DNA of 64,000 nt from Streptomyces sp. DH-12 (GCF_002899455.1 NZ_PPFB01000001.1:4502001-4566000); one strand, 5' to 3'; shown: positions 7,796 through 20,738, counted from the first letter of the stretch. Numbers and translations: made by a program. The notes: generated from the letters alone by a model not told the origin.

Positions 7796-8815
7796 ATGAC
7801 GACAGGTCGGCTCGGGCTGGGGGCACCTCCCGGCCGTCAGGCCGGGGGCACTTCCGCGCCGCCGAACGCGGCCTATGCCGGGCAGGTCGTGCACTTCCCG
7901 GACCCGGTGCGGGCGGCCCGCCACCCGAGGGGGGTGCGGGTGGACGAGCGCGGCTATCCCGACTTCTCGCCCTACGCGCGCGCGGCCGCGGAGATCGCGG
8001 ATCCGCCGGAGGGTTTCGGTGGCGACGAGCTGCGGCTGACGGACTACGTGTCGGCGAACGCGGCGTTGGCGGCGACGGGTCACGAGTTGTGGGACACGGT
8101 GCCTGCGGTGGCGACGCCGCACGGCTGGACGTGGCATCACGTGGCGGGGACGCGGCGGCTGGAGCTGGTGCCGGTCGAGGTGAAGGCGCTGCTGCGGCAT
8201 CACGGTGGTGTGGCGACGGCGGCGGTGGACCACGCCAAGCGGGGCACGCGGCCGTTGCAGGAGACGCGACCGGCGCACTTCGGGCTGCCGAAGTCGGGTG
8301 TGGCGGTGACGGAGTCGCAGGTGCTGGGGGTCGAGGAGGACCTCGGGTACCGGCTGCCGGGTGCGTACCGGTCGTTCCTGAAGGCGGCGGGCGGTTGTGC
8401 GCCGGTGGGGACGGCGCTGGACGCGGAGCTGGGTCTGCTGGTGGACCAGCCGTTCTTCACGGTGCGGGACGAGGCCGCGGTCAACGACCTGGTGTACGTG
8501 AACAAGTGTCTGCGGGACCACCTGACCAAGGACTACCTGTGCGTGGCGTTCGTGCAGGGCGGTCTGCTGGCCGTGAAGGTGAGGGGCGAGCGGCGGGGTT
8601 CGGTGTGGTTCTGCGCGTACGACGACGTGCGGGACGTGGATCCGTCGTGGTCGCAGGCGGAGCGGGTGGAGCGGCTGCTGCTTTCGTGCGGTGAGGATTT
8701 CGACGTGTTCCTGTCGCGGCTCGCGGGGTCCCCTCCGGAGTTGGAGACGGTGGCGCATCTGATGGTGGACGGCGGGTTCGCGCGTGCCGTTCCGGTTTCT
8801 TCCGCGGGGGAGTGA
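7796..8815 (+). CDS. SMI1/KNR4 (SUKH-1) family protein
   Basis: A 339-residue protein. Residues about 170-310 match the SMI1/KNR4 or SUKH-1 fold: VTESQVLGVEEDLGYRLPG, YRSFLKAAGG, and later VWFCAYDDVRDV and GEDFDVFLSRLAG. The N-terminal half (PDFSPYARAAAEIADPPEGF, the DELRLTDYVSAN stretch, WHHVAGTRRLELVP) resembles HNH/EndoU-locus partner modules but lacks clear catalytic residues. ATG at 7796 is taken as start; a GTG at 7775 is in frame but has no ribosome site. The following gene starts 9 bp after the stop, so translation is probably coupled. Confidence 0.8.
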   Translation: MTTGRLGLGAPPGRQAGGTSAPPNAAYAGQVVHFPDPVRAARHPRGVRVDERGYPDFSPYARAAAEIADPPEGFGGDELRLTDYVSANAALAATGHELWDTVPAVATPHGWTWHHVAGTRRLELVPVEVKALLRHHGGVATAAVDHAKRGTRPLQETRPAHFGLPKSGVAVTESQVLGVEEDLGYRLPGAYRSFLKAAGGCAPVGTALDAELGLLVDQPFFTVRDEAAVNDLVYVNKCLRDHLTKDYLCVAFVQGGLLAVKVRGERRGSVWFCAYDDVRDVDPSWSQAERVERLLLSCGEDFDVFLSRLAGSPPELETVAHLMVDGGFARAVPVSSAGE

Positions 8816-8824
8816 GTCGTACCG

Positions 8825-11557
8825 ATGGTGACGTTCGCGCAGGCGCAGGAGCGCGCGGAGGAGTGGGTCAACGGGGACGTGCCCGCGTATCAGCACCGTG
8901 AGGTGCGGGTGCGGGAGTTCGGTCTCGGGTTCGTGGTGTGGGCGGAGGACCGTGCGGAGGGTCCGCGGTCGGACGGCGGCGGGCAGCGGCTGGTGATCGC
9001 CCGGGACAGTGGCGATGCCACGCTGTGGCCGGCGCTGCCGGTGGGCGAGGTGATCCGCCGGTACGAGGAGGAGTACGGCCGGGACGAGGCGGCGGAGGAG
9101 GAGCCGGCGCCGGCGCCCGCGGCGCGGGTGGACCTGAACCAGACGTCGTTCCTGCTGAGTCCGCCGGAGTGGCTGCAGGAGGCGGCGGACCGGCTGGGCA
9201 TCCCGGACCGGCGCGGGGCGACGTCGGGGGGTGCCGGCGGGGCGGCCTCGGGGGCGTCCGCCGGTGCCGGTGTCGGTGTCGGTGCAGGTCCGGCGTCGGG
9301 TGCGGTGCCGGAGCAGGCGGGCACGCCGGACGCGCCGGACGCGAGCTGGGCGTCGTCGGGTGCGGGACGGGGCGCCGACGCGTCCGGGTCCGGCTCCGAG
9401 GGGACGTCCGCGAGTTCCGGTGCGGCGGCTTCCGCGTCCGACGGCGGCGGGTCGGCGTGGCCGGCGGCCGGCGGCGGTGCGGACGAGGGGACGCCGTGGG
9501 CCGGTACGGACACCACGGCGGACGGCGGTGAGGACCGGTCGGTGCCGTTGCCGCAGACCGTGTACGCACCGCAGGTGAGGGAGCCGGGCGAGGACGGCGC
9601 GGCGACGCCCGACGCGAAGACGACGTTGATGTCGGGCGGCAGCGTGCTGCCGCCGACGGCGGTCGCGCCCGCGGTCCCGGAGGGCGGGACGGGCCAGGCC
9701 ACGCCGCCGGCCCCGACCCGGGCGGGGACTCCCGCGCCGCCGGCCCCGACCCGCGCCGGTGTGCCCGGCACCCCGGCGCCGGGCACTCCCGCGCCGCCGC
9801 CGGCGGCTCCGGGTACGCCGGGCGGCACGCCGGACGCCGGTGACATCGCCGACGCGGCGACCGGCAAGGCGACGCCGCCGGAGCCCGACCAGGGCCCGAC
9901 GCCCCCGCCGCCTCCGGGCGCTCCGGGTGCGCCGGGCGGCACGCCCGCGCCCGCTCAGGGCGGGGCGAGCGGTTATGTGCCGACGCAGCTGGTGTCGTCA
10001 CTGGGCCCGGAGGGCGCCTCCGGCTCCCGGACGCCGCCCCCGCCGGGCACACCGGCTCCGGGCACCCCGACGCCGCCCCCGCCCGGTGCGCCGGGTACGC
10101 CCGGCACGCCGCCGGGTGGGGTGCACCACGCGGCGACGATGCTCGCCGCCCCCGGCAGCCCGGGCGCCGGCGCGCCCACGCCTCCGGGGCCGGCCCCGGC
10201 CGCCCCGGGTGCGCCCGGTGCGCCTCGGTCGCCCGGTCAGCCGGGTGCTCCTGGTGCCCCCGGCGCATCCGCACCGCCCGCCCCGCCCGGCCCGCCCGGT
10301 GCCCCCGGTCGACCCGGTGCTCCGGGCATCCCCGGCGCCCCCCAGCCGCCCGCCCCGCCCCGCGCCCCTGGAGCGCCGGGCGCCCCCGGCGCTCCGCGGG
10401 TGCACCACGCGGAGACGGTGCTGGCCGCGCCGCCGGTCGGCGGTCCGGGCACGCCTCCGCCGCCGGGGCCGCCCGGTGCGCCGCCGATGGCTCCCGGCGC
10501 CATGCCTCCGGGTACGCCCCCGCCGGGTGCTCCCGCGCCGGGGCAGCCGCCGGCGTACGGCTATCCGCAGCAGCCGCCCGGTCAGCCGACCGTCGGCCCC
10601 GGTTACCAGGCCGTGCTGCGTTACCGCGCGCAGGACGGCTCCGAGCAGCAGTTGATCCGGCGTTCCGCGCCGGGCACCCCGCATCCGGAGTGGCAGATCT
10701 TCCACGAGCTGCGCGCGATGAACGTGCCGCCGAACCAGGTGCTGGAGCTGCACACGGAGCTGGAGTCGTGCGAGCTGCCGGGCGCGTACTGCGCGCGGAT
10801 GATCCGCGAGCAGTGGCCGCAGGCGCGGATCACGTCGATCGCGCCGTACGGCACGGACCACGCGAGCCGGCAGCAGGGCATGCGGCAGCTCCTCGCCCAC
10901 CAGGGCGAGCTGCACCAGGTGGCGGACGGTCCCGCGCGTCCGGCTCCGGTGCGGGCGCCGATCCCGCCGGTGCCGCAGGCCCCGCCGATCCCGCCGGAAG
11001 CGATCGGGCAGGAGCTGGCGGCCGCGTTCGGGCCGGGCGTGTTCCGGTTCGAGCAGGCGGCGGTGGCCCGGCAGGGCGTGCCGCCGATCGTGGCGCACAC
11101 GCTGGTCGTGGCGGGCCTGCCGTTGGACATGGGCCCGTTCTTCTGGGCGCAGGCCCAGCCGGGCCGCCCGGTGCCGACGCTGGCGGAGCTGGCCGTGGAG
11201 CGGGGTGTGCAGCCCGCGCCGGACGCGGGCTCGTACCTGGTGATGGGCAGCGACTTCGGCAAGGCGCTCTGTGTGCAGTACGGCACGGCGAACATCGTCG
11301 CGGTGCCGGTGGAGGCCGGTCCGGGCGGTACGGCGGTGGCGCCGCAGTTCGTGAACACCGGGCTGCCGGAGTTCGCGCGGTGCCTGGCGCTGCTGGGCCG
11401 GATGTGGCGGCTGCGGTTCGGGCTGAACCAGGAGCAGGCGGGCCGCTGGACCGTCGATTTCCAGGCGCAGCTGGCCGCCCTCGACCCGGCGGCGCTGGGG
11501 TCGCCGGAGACCTGGTGGTCGGTGCTGCTGGAGCAGATGTGGGACGGTCTGCTGTGA
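8825..11557 (+). CDS. Imm35-like / Pro-rich linker / deaminase / SUKH-4 fusion protein
   Basis: A 910-residue protein with four parts. Residues 1-90 (FAQAQERAEEWVN, VREFGLGFVVW) look like a YrhB/Imm35-type immunity domain. Residues about 110-590 are a disordered Ala/Gly/Pro/Thr linker with collagen-like G-x-y runs and recurring Thr motifs. Residues about 592-700 form a deaminase-like domain with HTELESCELPGAYC: His643, Glu645, Cys649 and Cys656 could bind zinc and act. Residues about 725-910 match SUKH-4. NCBI names similar Streptomyces proteins nucleic acid/nucleotide deaminase domain proteins. There is no signal peptide or membrane segment. A toxin-like enzyme flanked by two immunity domains in one chain is the oddity; function is unproven. 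Confidence 0.75.
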   Translation: MVTFAQAQERAEEWVNGDVPAYQHREVRVREFGLGFVVWAEDRAEGPRSDGGGQRLVIARDSGDATLWPALPVGEVIRRYEEEYGRDEAAEEEPAPAPAARVDLNQTSFLLSPPEWLQEAADRLGIPDRRGATSGGAGGAASGASAGAGVGVGAGPASGAVPEQAGTPDAPDASWASSGAGRGADASGSGSEGTSASSGAAASASDGGGSAWPAAGGGADEGTPWAGTDTTADGGEDRSVPLPQTVYAPQVREPGEDGAATPDAKTTLMSGGSVLPPTAVAPAVPEGGTGQATPPAPTRAGTPAPPAPTRAGVPGTPAPGTPAPPPAAPGTPGGTPDAGDIADAATGKATPPEPDQGPTPPPPPGAPGAPGGTPAPAQGGASGYVPTQLVSSLGPEGASGSRTPPPPGTPAPGTPTPPPPGAPGTPGTPPGGVHHAATMLAAPGSPGAGAPTPPGPAPAAPGAPGAPRSPGQPGAPGAPGASAPPAPPGPPGAPGRPGAPGIPGAPQPPAPPRAPGAPGAPGAPRVHHAETVLAAPPVGGPGTPPPPGPPGAPPMAPGAMPPGTPPPGAPAPGQPPAYGYPQQPPGQPTVGPGYQAVLRYRAQDGSEQQLIRRSAPGTPHPEWQIFHELRAMNVPPNQVLELHTELESCELPGAYCARMIREQWPQARITSIAPYGTDHASRQQGMRQLLAHQGELHQVADGPARPAPVRAPIPPVPQAPPIPPEAIGQELAAAFGPGVFRFEQAAVARQGVPPIVAHTLVVAGLPLDMGPFFWAQAQPGRPVPTLAELAVERGVQPAPDAGSYLVMGSDFGKALCVQYGTANIVAVPVEAGPGGTAVAPQFVNTGLPEFARCLALLGRMWRLRFGLNQEQAGRWTVDFQAQLAALDPAALGSPETWWSVLLEQMWDGLL

Positions 11558-11582
11558 GCCGCCGCCGCTGAAGGCGTGACCC

Positions 11583-11623
11583 GTGAGCCGGGCCCGGTCG
11601 TGCGACGACCGGGCCCGGCTCAC
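11583..11623 (+). terminator. 19-bp perfect hairpin after the deaminase/SUKH-4 gene
   Basis: GTGAGCCGGGCCCGGTCGT at 11583-11601 is perfectly complementary to 11605-11623 with a GCG loop, 26 bp after the stop codon. It marks the right end of the accessory locus. Confidence 0.8.
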
Positions 11624-11781
11624 GTCTGCCGGCCGTCTCCGCCCGTCGCCTCCGCGCCCACCGAGCGGAGTGTCGCGTTATGAACACTTCCTTGTCATCG
11701 ATCAAGATGTGCGCGATTCATCCCTTTTTGTGCTCGGTCGTCGTGCTGGGCTTCATGTCCGTCGGTGGAAGGGGTTCCAGG

Positions 11782-12666
11782 GTGAGCAGCGCATCGGTGT
11801 CGTCACGGGGTTTCGAGGTCGTCAGGGGGCGCGGGTACCGCCCGCTGCAGGTGATCGCGTACGTCGAGGCGCTGTCGGACGACCGGGACGCCGCCTGGGA
11901 ACGGGCGGCGCGGCTCACCGTGCTGGCCCGCGAGATGGAGGAGGAGCTGGAGCGGCTGCGGGTGCGGGTGGCCGGACTGCCCGAGCAGACGTACGAGTCG
12001 CTGGGTGACGGCCCCCGGCGGCTGTTCCTGCTGGCGCTGGAGGAGGCCACGGCCGTACGGGAGTCGGCACGGCAGTACGCGCAGGACCTGACCGACCTGG
12101 CGCGGGACGACGCCGCCGAGGTGGAGGAGGCCGCACGGGCCTACGCGGCCGCGCTGCGCGCCGTCGCCGACGCGTACGCCCGTGACCGGCTGGCCGCGGC
12201 GCGCGAGGAGGCCGACGAGATCCGCATCGAGGCGCGGCTGGAGGTGAAGGAGCGGCGCACCGAGGTGCTGGCGGAGGTGCGGCGGGCGCGGGAGCGCGCC
12301 TCGGAGCTGCTCGCCGAGGGGGCCAGGGCGCAGGCGCAGCGGCTGGACGAGGTCGCCCGGGAGGAGGCGGCACGCGCGGCCGGGCTGGACGCCCGGCACG
12401 CGGAGGCGGAGGAGCGCGCCGAGCAGGTGCTGGCCGAGGCGCGTCAGGCGTTCGCGGACGCGCAGGAGGCGGCGCGGCGGTGCGCGGACGAGGCGCGGGA
12501 GCGCGCGGCGGAAGTGCTGGCCGAGGCGCAGGCGCGCGCGGAGGACATCGAGCGGGAGACCGCGCGGGTGCTGCGCGAGCACGCGGACCGGCGCGAGGAC
12601 GTGCAGACGCAGATGGACCACGTCTGCGCGAGCCTCACCGCGCTGACCGGCCGCGCGGTGGAGTGA
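11782..12666 (+). CDS. DivIVA-like coiled-coil protein (cellulose-binding protein family)
   Basis: A 294-residue protein starting VSSASVSSRGFEVVRGRGYR. Residues about 10-60 resemble the DivIVA N-terminal region (FEVVRGRGYRPLQVIAYVEAL), and nearly all the rest is predicted coiled coil rich in Ala, Glu and Arg in heptad register (for example REEADEIRIEARLEVKERR). Streptomyces homologues are often called cellulose-binding proteins and are kin to cytoskeletal proteins such as FilP and Scy that act at hyphal tips; that role is by analogy only. GTG at 11782 is chosen at the point where conservation begins, with AAGGGG upstream; an ATG at 11680 is in frame but would add an unlikely hydrophobic leader. 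Confidence 0.75.
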   Translation: MSSASVSSRGFEVVRGRGYRPLQVIAYVEALSDDRDAAWERAARLTVLAREMEEELERLRVRVAGLPEQTYESLGDGPRRLFLLALEEATAVRESARQYAQDLTDLARDDAAEVEEAARAYAAALRAVADAYARDRLAAAREEADEIRIEARLEVKERRTEVLAEVRRARERASELLAEGARAQAQRLDEVAREEAARAAGLDARHAEAEERAEQVLAEARQAFADAQEAARRCADEARERAAEVLAEAQARAEDIERETARVLREHADRREDVQTQMDHVCASLTALTGRAVE

Positions 12667-13378
12667 CGCGCGGCCGGGCCGGGGGACGCGGCGGGTCAGG
12701 GCTTCCGCTGGTCACGGCCTGCTGCGACGAGAAGCTGTGGCGGGGCGTGCCCAGGTGCCCGGTGCGGCCTGGGCGGGTGCGGGGCGGGCGGCTGTCGGGA
12801 GCTGGTGCGGTGGGCGGAGGAGGCGGCGTGGGGGACGGCCGCGAGAAATTCCGTGTACGGGGCATCGAAGGGTGGGCGCGGGTGGGGACGCGGGTCGTGG
12901 GGGCGCGGGAAGGGGGCGGCGGGCATCCCGTGCTCCTCGCGTGGCTTCGGGCCCGCGCGGGGGCCGTGGGGAGGGGGCGGGAGCGGGAGTCCGCACGTCA
13001 CTCGCGCGGAGAGCGGAGCGCGGCGGTTCGGGCGGAACTCCCCGCCGGTGAGTGCTCCCGCGGGTGGTCCGTGCCCTGAGCTGGGGTGTCGCCCGCATCA
13101 GCTCCGGCTCGTGCGGTGCGTGCGGTGCGTGCGGGACAGCGTGCCGTCCGCCGGCCGCCGGTCGGCTTGACCCTGACGCGGCGGCAGGGTGGACGCTGGG
13201 CGGCGCCGGGAAGGACGGGTCCAGGCGGCGCGGGCGGGAGGAGATCCGGCGTGCCGGAAGGAGGAGCGACCCCGAGACGGTCTCCGCCCCACGGGGGAGA
13301 GCCCTTAGGGGCAGCTCCGCCCTGTGGCTCGGGGAGGGGTCGTCCCGGCGGAGGACGAAGCGGGGCGGGCCCCGTCCC
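12667..13378. other. Long G-rich gap without a supportable gene
   Basis: No open frame here has a ribosome site and actinobacterial codon pattern in the same frame. The stretch is strongly G-skewed on the plus strand and contains a short tandem repeat of the 9-mer GTGCGGTGC at 13111-13135. Its right end leads into the promoter region of the ABC transporter. Confidence 0.6.
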
Positions 13379-13596
13379 TAGCCTGGTTCCACGCCGCCGG
13401 GGGGGTGGCGGAGCACAGCACCGGGGGTGGGGTTTTCCACAGCAGAAGACTGCGTGAAACACCAGCGCGCCGGACCCTCCCCCCACGCCAGACTGAAGCA
13501 CGTCCCGAGCACCACGCACCGGGCGGCCGCCGCACCGCACACGGGCGACCGCCAGGGGCACCGCTTTCTCTCGACGACCGACATAGGAGACTTACC
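13379..13596 (+). promoter_or_regulatory. Leader and promoter region of the first ABC transporter
   Basis: A TAGCCT box at 13379-13384 preceded by a C-rich tract looks like a -10 element; a GTTTTCCACAG dip in GC lies at 13431-13442. The leader to the GTG at 13597 would be about 205 nt. The strong AGGAGA ribosome site is at 13585-13590. Confidence 0.3.
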
Positions 13597-14385
13597 GTGA
13601 CATCGGCTGTGACCATTCCCAGGCACGGGGGTACTGGAGGGACTACGGCCGTTGCCGCGCGGGCGCGGCAGGTCGTGAAGGCGTACGGGTCCGGGGAGAC
13701 CCGTGTCGTCGCCCTCGACCACGTCGACGTGGACATCGCCCGCGGCCAGTTCACCGCGATCATGGGCCCCTCGGGGTCCGGCAAGTCCACGCTGATGCAC
13801 TGCCTCGCCGGGCTCGACACCGTGACGAGCGGTCAGATCCACCTGGACGACACCGAGATCACCGGGCTGAAGGACAAGAAGCTCACCCGGCTGCGCCGCG
13901 ACCGGATCGGCTTCATCTTCCAGGCGTTCAACCTGCTGCCGACGCTCAACGCGCTCGAGAACATCACGCTGCCCATGGACATCGCCGGCCGCAAGCCCGA
14001 CAAGGCGTGGCTGGACCGGGTGGTGGAGACCGTCGGGCTCGCGGAGCGGCTGAAGCACCGGCCGACGCAGCTCTCCGGCGGCCAGCAGCAGCGGGTCGCC
14101 GTGGCGCGGGCGCTGGCCGCCCGGCCGGAGATCATCTTCGGGGACGAGCCGACGGGGAACCTCGACTCCCGTGCCGGCGCCGAGGTGCTCGGCTTCCTGC
14201 GCCGCTCGGTCGACGAGCTGGGCCAGACCATCGTCATGGTCACCCACGACCCCGTCGCCGCCTCCTACGCCGACCGGGTGCTGTACCTGGCCGACGGCCG
14301 CATCGTCGACGAGATGCTGCAGCCGACCGCCGAGCAGGTCCTGGACCGCATGAAGGACTTCGACGCCCGGGGGCGCACGTCATGA
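13597..14385 (+). CDS. ABC transporter ATP-binding protein (MacB/LolD type)
   Basis: A 262-residue ATPase that powers the partner permease. Walker A is GPSGSGKST near residue 55, the Q loop is in FIFQAFNLLPTLNALEN, the signature is LSGGQQQRVAVARAL and Walker B is IIFGDEPTGN, followed by the H loop VTHDP. LolD/MacB ATPases share this layout. GTG at 13597 has AGGAGA 6 bases upstream. Its stop overlaps the permease start in ATGA, so translation is coupled. It is strikingly similar to the ATPase at 42586-43356, with long identical segments and the same C-terminal ending GRTS. Confidence 0.95.
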   Translation: MTSAVTIPRHGGTGGTTAVAARARQVVKAYGSGETRVVALDHVDVDIARGQFTAIMGPSGSGKSTLMHCLAGLDTVTSGQIHLDDTEITGLKDKKLTRLRRDRIGFIFQAFNLLPTLNALENITLPMDIAGRKPDKAWLDRVVETVGLAERLKHRPTQLSGGQQQRVAVARALAARPEIIFGDEPTGNLDSRAGAEVLGFLRRSVDELGQTIVMVTHDPVAASYADRVLYLADGRIVDEMLQPTAEQVLDRMKDFDARGRTS

Positions 14386-16961
14386 CCGTCCTCAAGACCT
14401 CGATGCGCAATTTCGTCGCGCACAAGGGACGCATGGCGCTGTCGGCGGTGGCGGTGCTGCTGTCGGTGGCGTTCGTGTGCGGGACGCTGGTGTTCACGGA
14501 CACCATGGGCACCACGTTCGACAAGCTGTTCGCGGCGACCGCCTCGGACGTCACCGTCAGCTCCAAGGACGCCGCCGAGGGCGGCGAGACCACCTCCGGC
14601 AACGGCAGGCCGCCGGTGATACCGGCCTCCGTGGTCGAGGAGGTGCAGCGCGCGGAGGGGGTGAAGGCGGCCGAGGGCGCGGTGTTCTCCACCGCCGTCA
14701 CCGTCGTCGACGGCGACCGGGACAACCTGTCGCCCACCAACGGCGGCCCGACCGTCGTCGGCAGCTGGAACGCCAACGACGCCCGCACCATGGACATCAC
14801 CTCCGGTGCGGAGCCGAAGGGCGCCGGCCAGATCATGCTCGACGCGGACACCGCCGAGAAGCACGACCTGGGCGTCGGCGACGAGCTCAGCGTCATCACG
14901 GCGCTCGGCACGCACACCGCGAAGATCTCCGGCGTCGCCGACTTCACCGTCACCAACCCCGGCGCCGCGGTCTTCTTCCTCGACACGCCCACCGCACAGA
15001 AGGTCCTGGTCGGCGAGGACGGCGTCTACACCGACGTCTACGTCACGGCCGCCGAGGGCGTCAGCGACGAGCAGGTGAAGCAGAACGTCCTGGCCGAGCT
15101 GGGCGGCGGCTACAAGGTGCTCACCGAGAAGGAGGCCGCCGAGGCCAACCAGAAGAGCGTCGAGGGCTTCATGAACGTCCTGAAGTACGCGATGCTCGGC
15201 TTCGCCGGGATCGCCTTCCTCGTCGGCATCTTCCTGATCATCAACACGTTCTCCATGCTGGTCGCCCAGCGCACCCGCGAGATCGGCCTGATGCGGGCCA
15301 TCGGCTCCTCCCGCCGGCAGGTCAACCGGTCCGTGCTGATCGAGGCGCTGCTGCTCGGTGTCGTCGGCTCCGTCCTCGGCGTCGCCGCCGGCATCGGCCT
15401 CGCGGTCGGCCTGATGGAGCTCATGGGCACGATCGGCATGGAGCTGTCCACCGGCGACCTCACCATCGCCTGGACGACCCCGGCACTCGGCCTGCTCCTC
15501 GGCGTGGTCGTCACCGTCCTCGCCGCCTACCTGCCCGCCCGCCGCGCCGGGAAGGTCTCCCCGATGGCCGCGCTGCGCGACGCCGGCACCCCGGCGGACG
15601 GGCGGACCGGCCGGATCCGCGCCGTCACCGGCCTGGTCCTCACCGGCGCCGGAGCGGCCGCCCTGTACCTGGCGGGCGCCGCCGAGAAGGCCGCCGACGG
15701 CTCGATGTGGCTGGGCCTCGGGATCGTGCTGACCCTGATCGGCTTCGTCGTCGTCGGCCCGGTGCTGGCGAGCGGCGTGGTCCGCGTCCTCGGCGCGGTC
15801 CTGCTGCGGGCGTTCGGACCGGTGGGCCGCATGGCCGAGCGCAACGCCCTGCGCAACCCGCGCCGCACCGGCGCGACCGGCGCCGCGCTGATGATCGGGC
15901 TCGCGCTGGTGGCGTGCCTGTCCGTGGTCGGCTCCTCCATGGTCGCCTCGGCCACCGAGGAGCTCGACAAGGCGGTCGGCACGGACTTCATCGTCCAGGA
16001 CGACAACGGCCAGCGGATCACCCCGGAGGTCGTCGAGGCGATCAGGGCGACCGAGGGCATCGAGCGGGTCACCGAGTACAAGTGGACGAAGGCCGACTTC
16101 ACCACGCCCGACGGGAAGACCAGCGACGACACCGCGATCACCGCCGCCGACCCGACGTACGCCACGGATCTGCAGGTCGAGACCGTCGAGGGGAGGCTGG
16201 AGGACGCCTACCGGCCGGACTCCATGTCCGTCCACGAGGACTTCGCGAAGGAGCACGGGGTCACCCTCGGCTCGACGATCGACGTCGCCTTCGAGAACGG
16301 CACCACCGGCACCCTCACCGTGCGGGCCGTCACCAGCAGCGACGGCGCCATCGACGCCGGCGCGATGTACACGTCGATCGAGACCCTCGGCCGGTACGTG
16401 CCGGCCGACAGGATGCCGCTCGACCTGATGGTGTTCGCCTCGGCGGAGGACGGCCGGAAGGACGTCGCGTACTCGGCCCTGAAGCAGACCATGGACCGCT
16501 TCCCGCAGTACGAGGTGCGCGACCAGACCGACTACAAGGAGGCGCTGCAGGGCCAGATCGGCCAGCTGCTGAACATGATCTACGGCCTGCTGGCCCTGGC
16601 GATCGTCGTCGCGATCCTCGGCGTGGTGAACACCCTGGCCCTGTCGGTCGTCGAGCGCACCCGGGAGATCGGCCTGATGCGGGCCATCGGCCTCTCGCGC
16701 CGGCAGCTGCGCCGCATGATCCGGATGGAGTCGGTCGTGATCGCCCTCTTCGGCGCCCTGCTGGGCCTCGGACTGGGCCTGGGCTGGGGCGCCACCGCCC
16801 AGCAGCTCCTCGCCCTGGAGGGCCTGAAGGTCCTCGACATCCCGTGGCCCACCATCGCCGGGGTGTTCGTCGGATCCGCCTTCGTCGGCCTGTTCGCCGC
16901 GCTGGTCCCGGCCTTCCGCGCCGGGCGGATGAACGTCCTGAACGCCATCGCGACCGAGTAG
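14382..16961 (+). CDS. FtsX/MacB-type ABC transporter permease
   Basis: An 859-residue membrane protein with the duplicated FtsX layout: an N-terminal membrane helix (LSAVAVLLSVAFVCGTLVF), a large extracytoplasmic MacB_PCD-like domain (about residues 45-265), a three-helix core ending in REIGLMRAIGSSRRQ, a further membrane block, a second periplasmic-side domain, and a second three-helix core with REIGLMRAIGLSRRQ. Each core repeats the coupling sequence that meets the ATPase. Substrates of this type are lipids, lipoproteins or peptides moved at the outer face of the membrane; which applies here is unknown. It follows its ATPase with a 4-bp overlap. Confidence 0.93.
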   Translation: MTVLKTSMRNFVAHKGRMALSAVAVLLSVAFVCGTLVFTDTMGTTFDKLFAATASDVTVSSKDAAEGGETTSGNGRPPVIPASVVEEVQRAEGVKAAEGAVFSTAVTVVDGDRDNLSPTNGGPTVVGSWNANDARTMDITSGAEPKGAGQIMLDADTAEKHDLGVGDELSVITALGTHTAKISGVADFTVTNPGAAVFFLDTPTAQKVLVGEDGVYTDVYVTAAEGVSDEQVKQNVLAELGGGYKVLTEKEAAEANQKSVEGFMNVLKYAMLGFAGIAFLVGIFLIINTFSMLVAQRTREIGLMRAIGSSRRQVNRSVLIEALLLGVVGSVLGVAAGIGLAVGLMELMGTIGMELSTGDLTIAWTTPALGLLLGVVVTVLAAYLPARRAGKVSPMAALRDAGTPADGRTGRIRAVTGLVLTGAGAAALYLAGAAEKAADGSMWLGLGIVLTLIGFVVVGPVLASGVVRVLGAVLLRAFGPVGRMAERNALRNPRRTGATGAALMIGLALVACLSVVGSSMVASATEELDKAVGTDFIVQDDNGQRITPEVVEAIRATEGIERVTEYKWTKADFTTPDGKTSDDTAITAADPTYATDLQVETVEGRLEDAYRPDSMSVHEDFAKEHGVTLGSTIDVAFENGTTGTLTVRAVTSSDGAIDAGAMYTSIETLGRYVPADRMPLDLMVFASAEDGRKDVAYSALKQTMDRFPQYEVRDQTDYKEALQGQIGQLLNMIYGLLALAIVVAILGVVNTLALSVVERTREIGLMRAIGLSRRQLRRMIRMESVVIALFGALLGLGLGLGWGATAQQLLALEGLKVLDIPWPTIAGVFVGSAFVGLFAALVPAFRAGRMNVLNAIATE

Positions 16962-17180
16962 CGGCCGCCCGGACACCGCGCACGGGGGTGGCGGGGAGAC
17001 GGCGCCGGAAAGTCCTCACGAGGGCCTTCCGGCGCCGGTGCGTGCGCCCGGGGCGGGGTGCCCGTCGTCGTCCACAGCCCCGGCGACCGCGGGCGGGGCG
17101 ACGTACCCTGGACACCCCCCGGCCCGCCGCGCGCGTCGGGTCTGTCGTGTTGCACATCCCCGGAAGGGATTCCGCCCCGC

Positions 17181-20738
<3,558 letters not shown>

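Noticed and set aside
9200..10550. Gly/Pro-rich repeats in the large fusion protein considered as possible phage tail or collagen gene
   Set aside because: They are internal to one chain with clear folded domains on both sides, so they are a linker, although odd enough to report.
12667..13596. Several long open frames on both strands between the coiled-coil gene and the ABC transporter
   Set aside because: They overlap one another, lack ribosome sites and show Arg/Gly/Pro-rich composition typical of non-coding GC-rich DNA.
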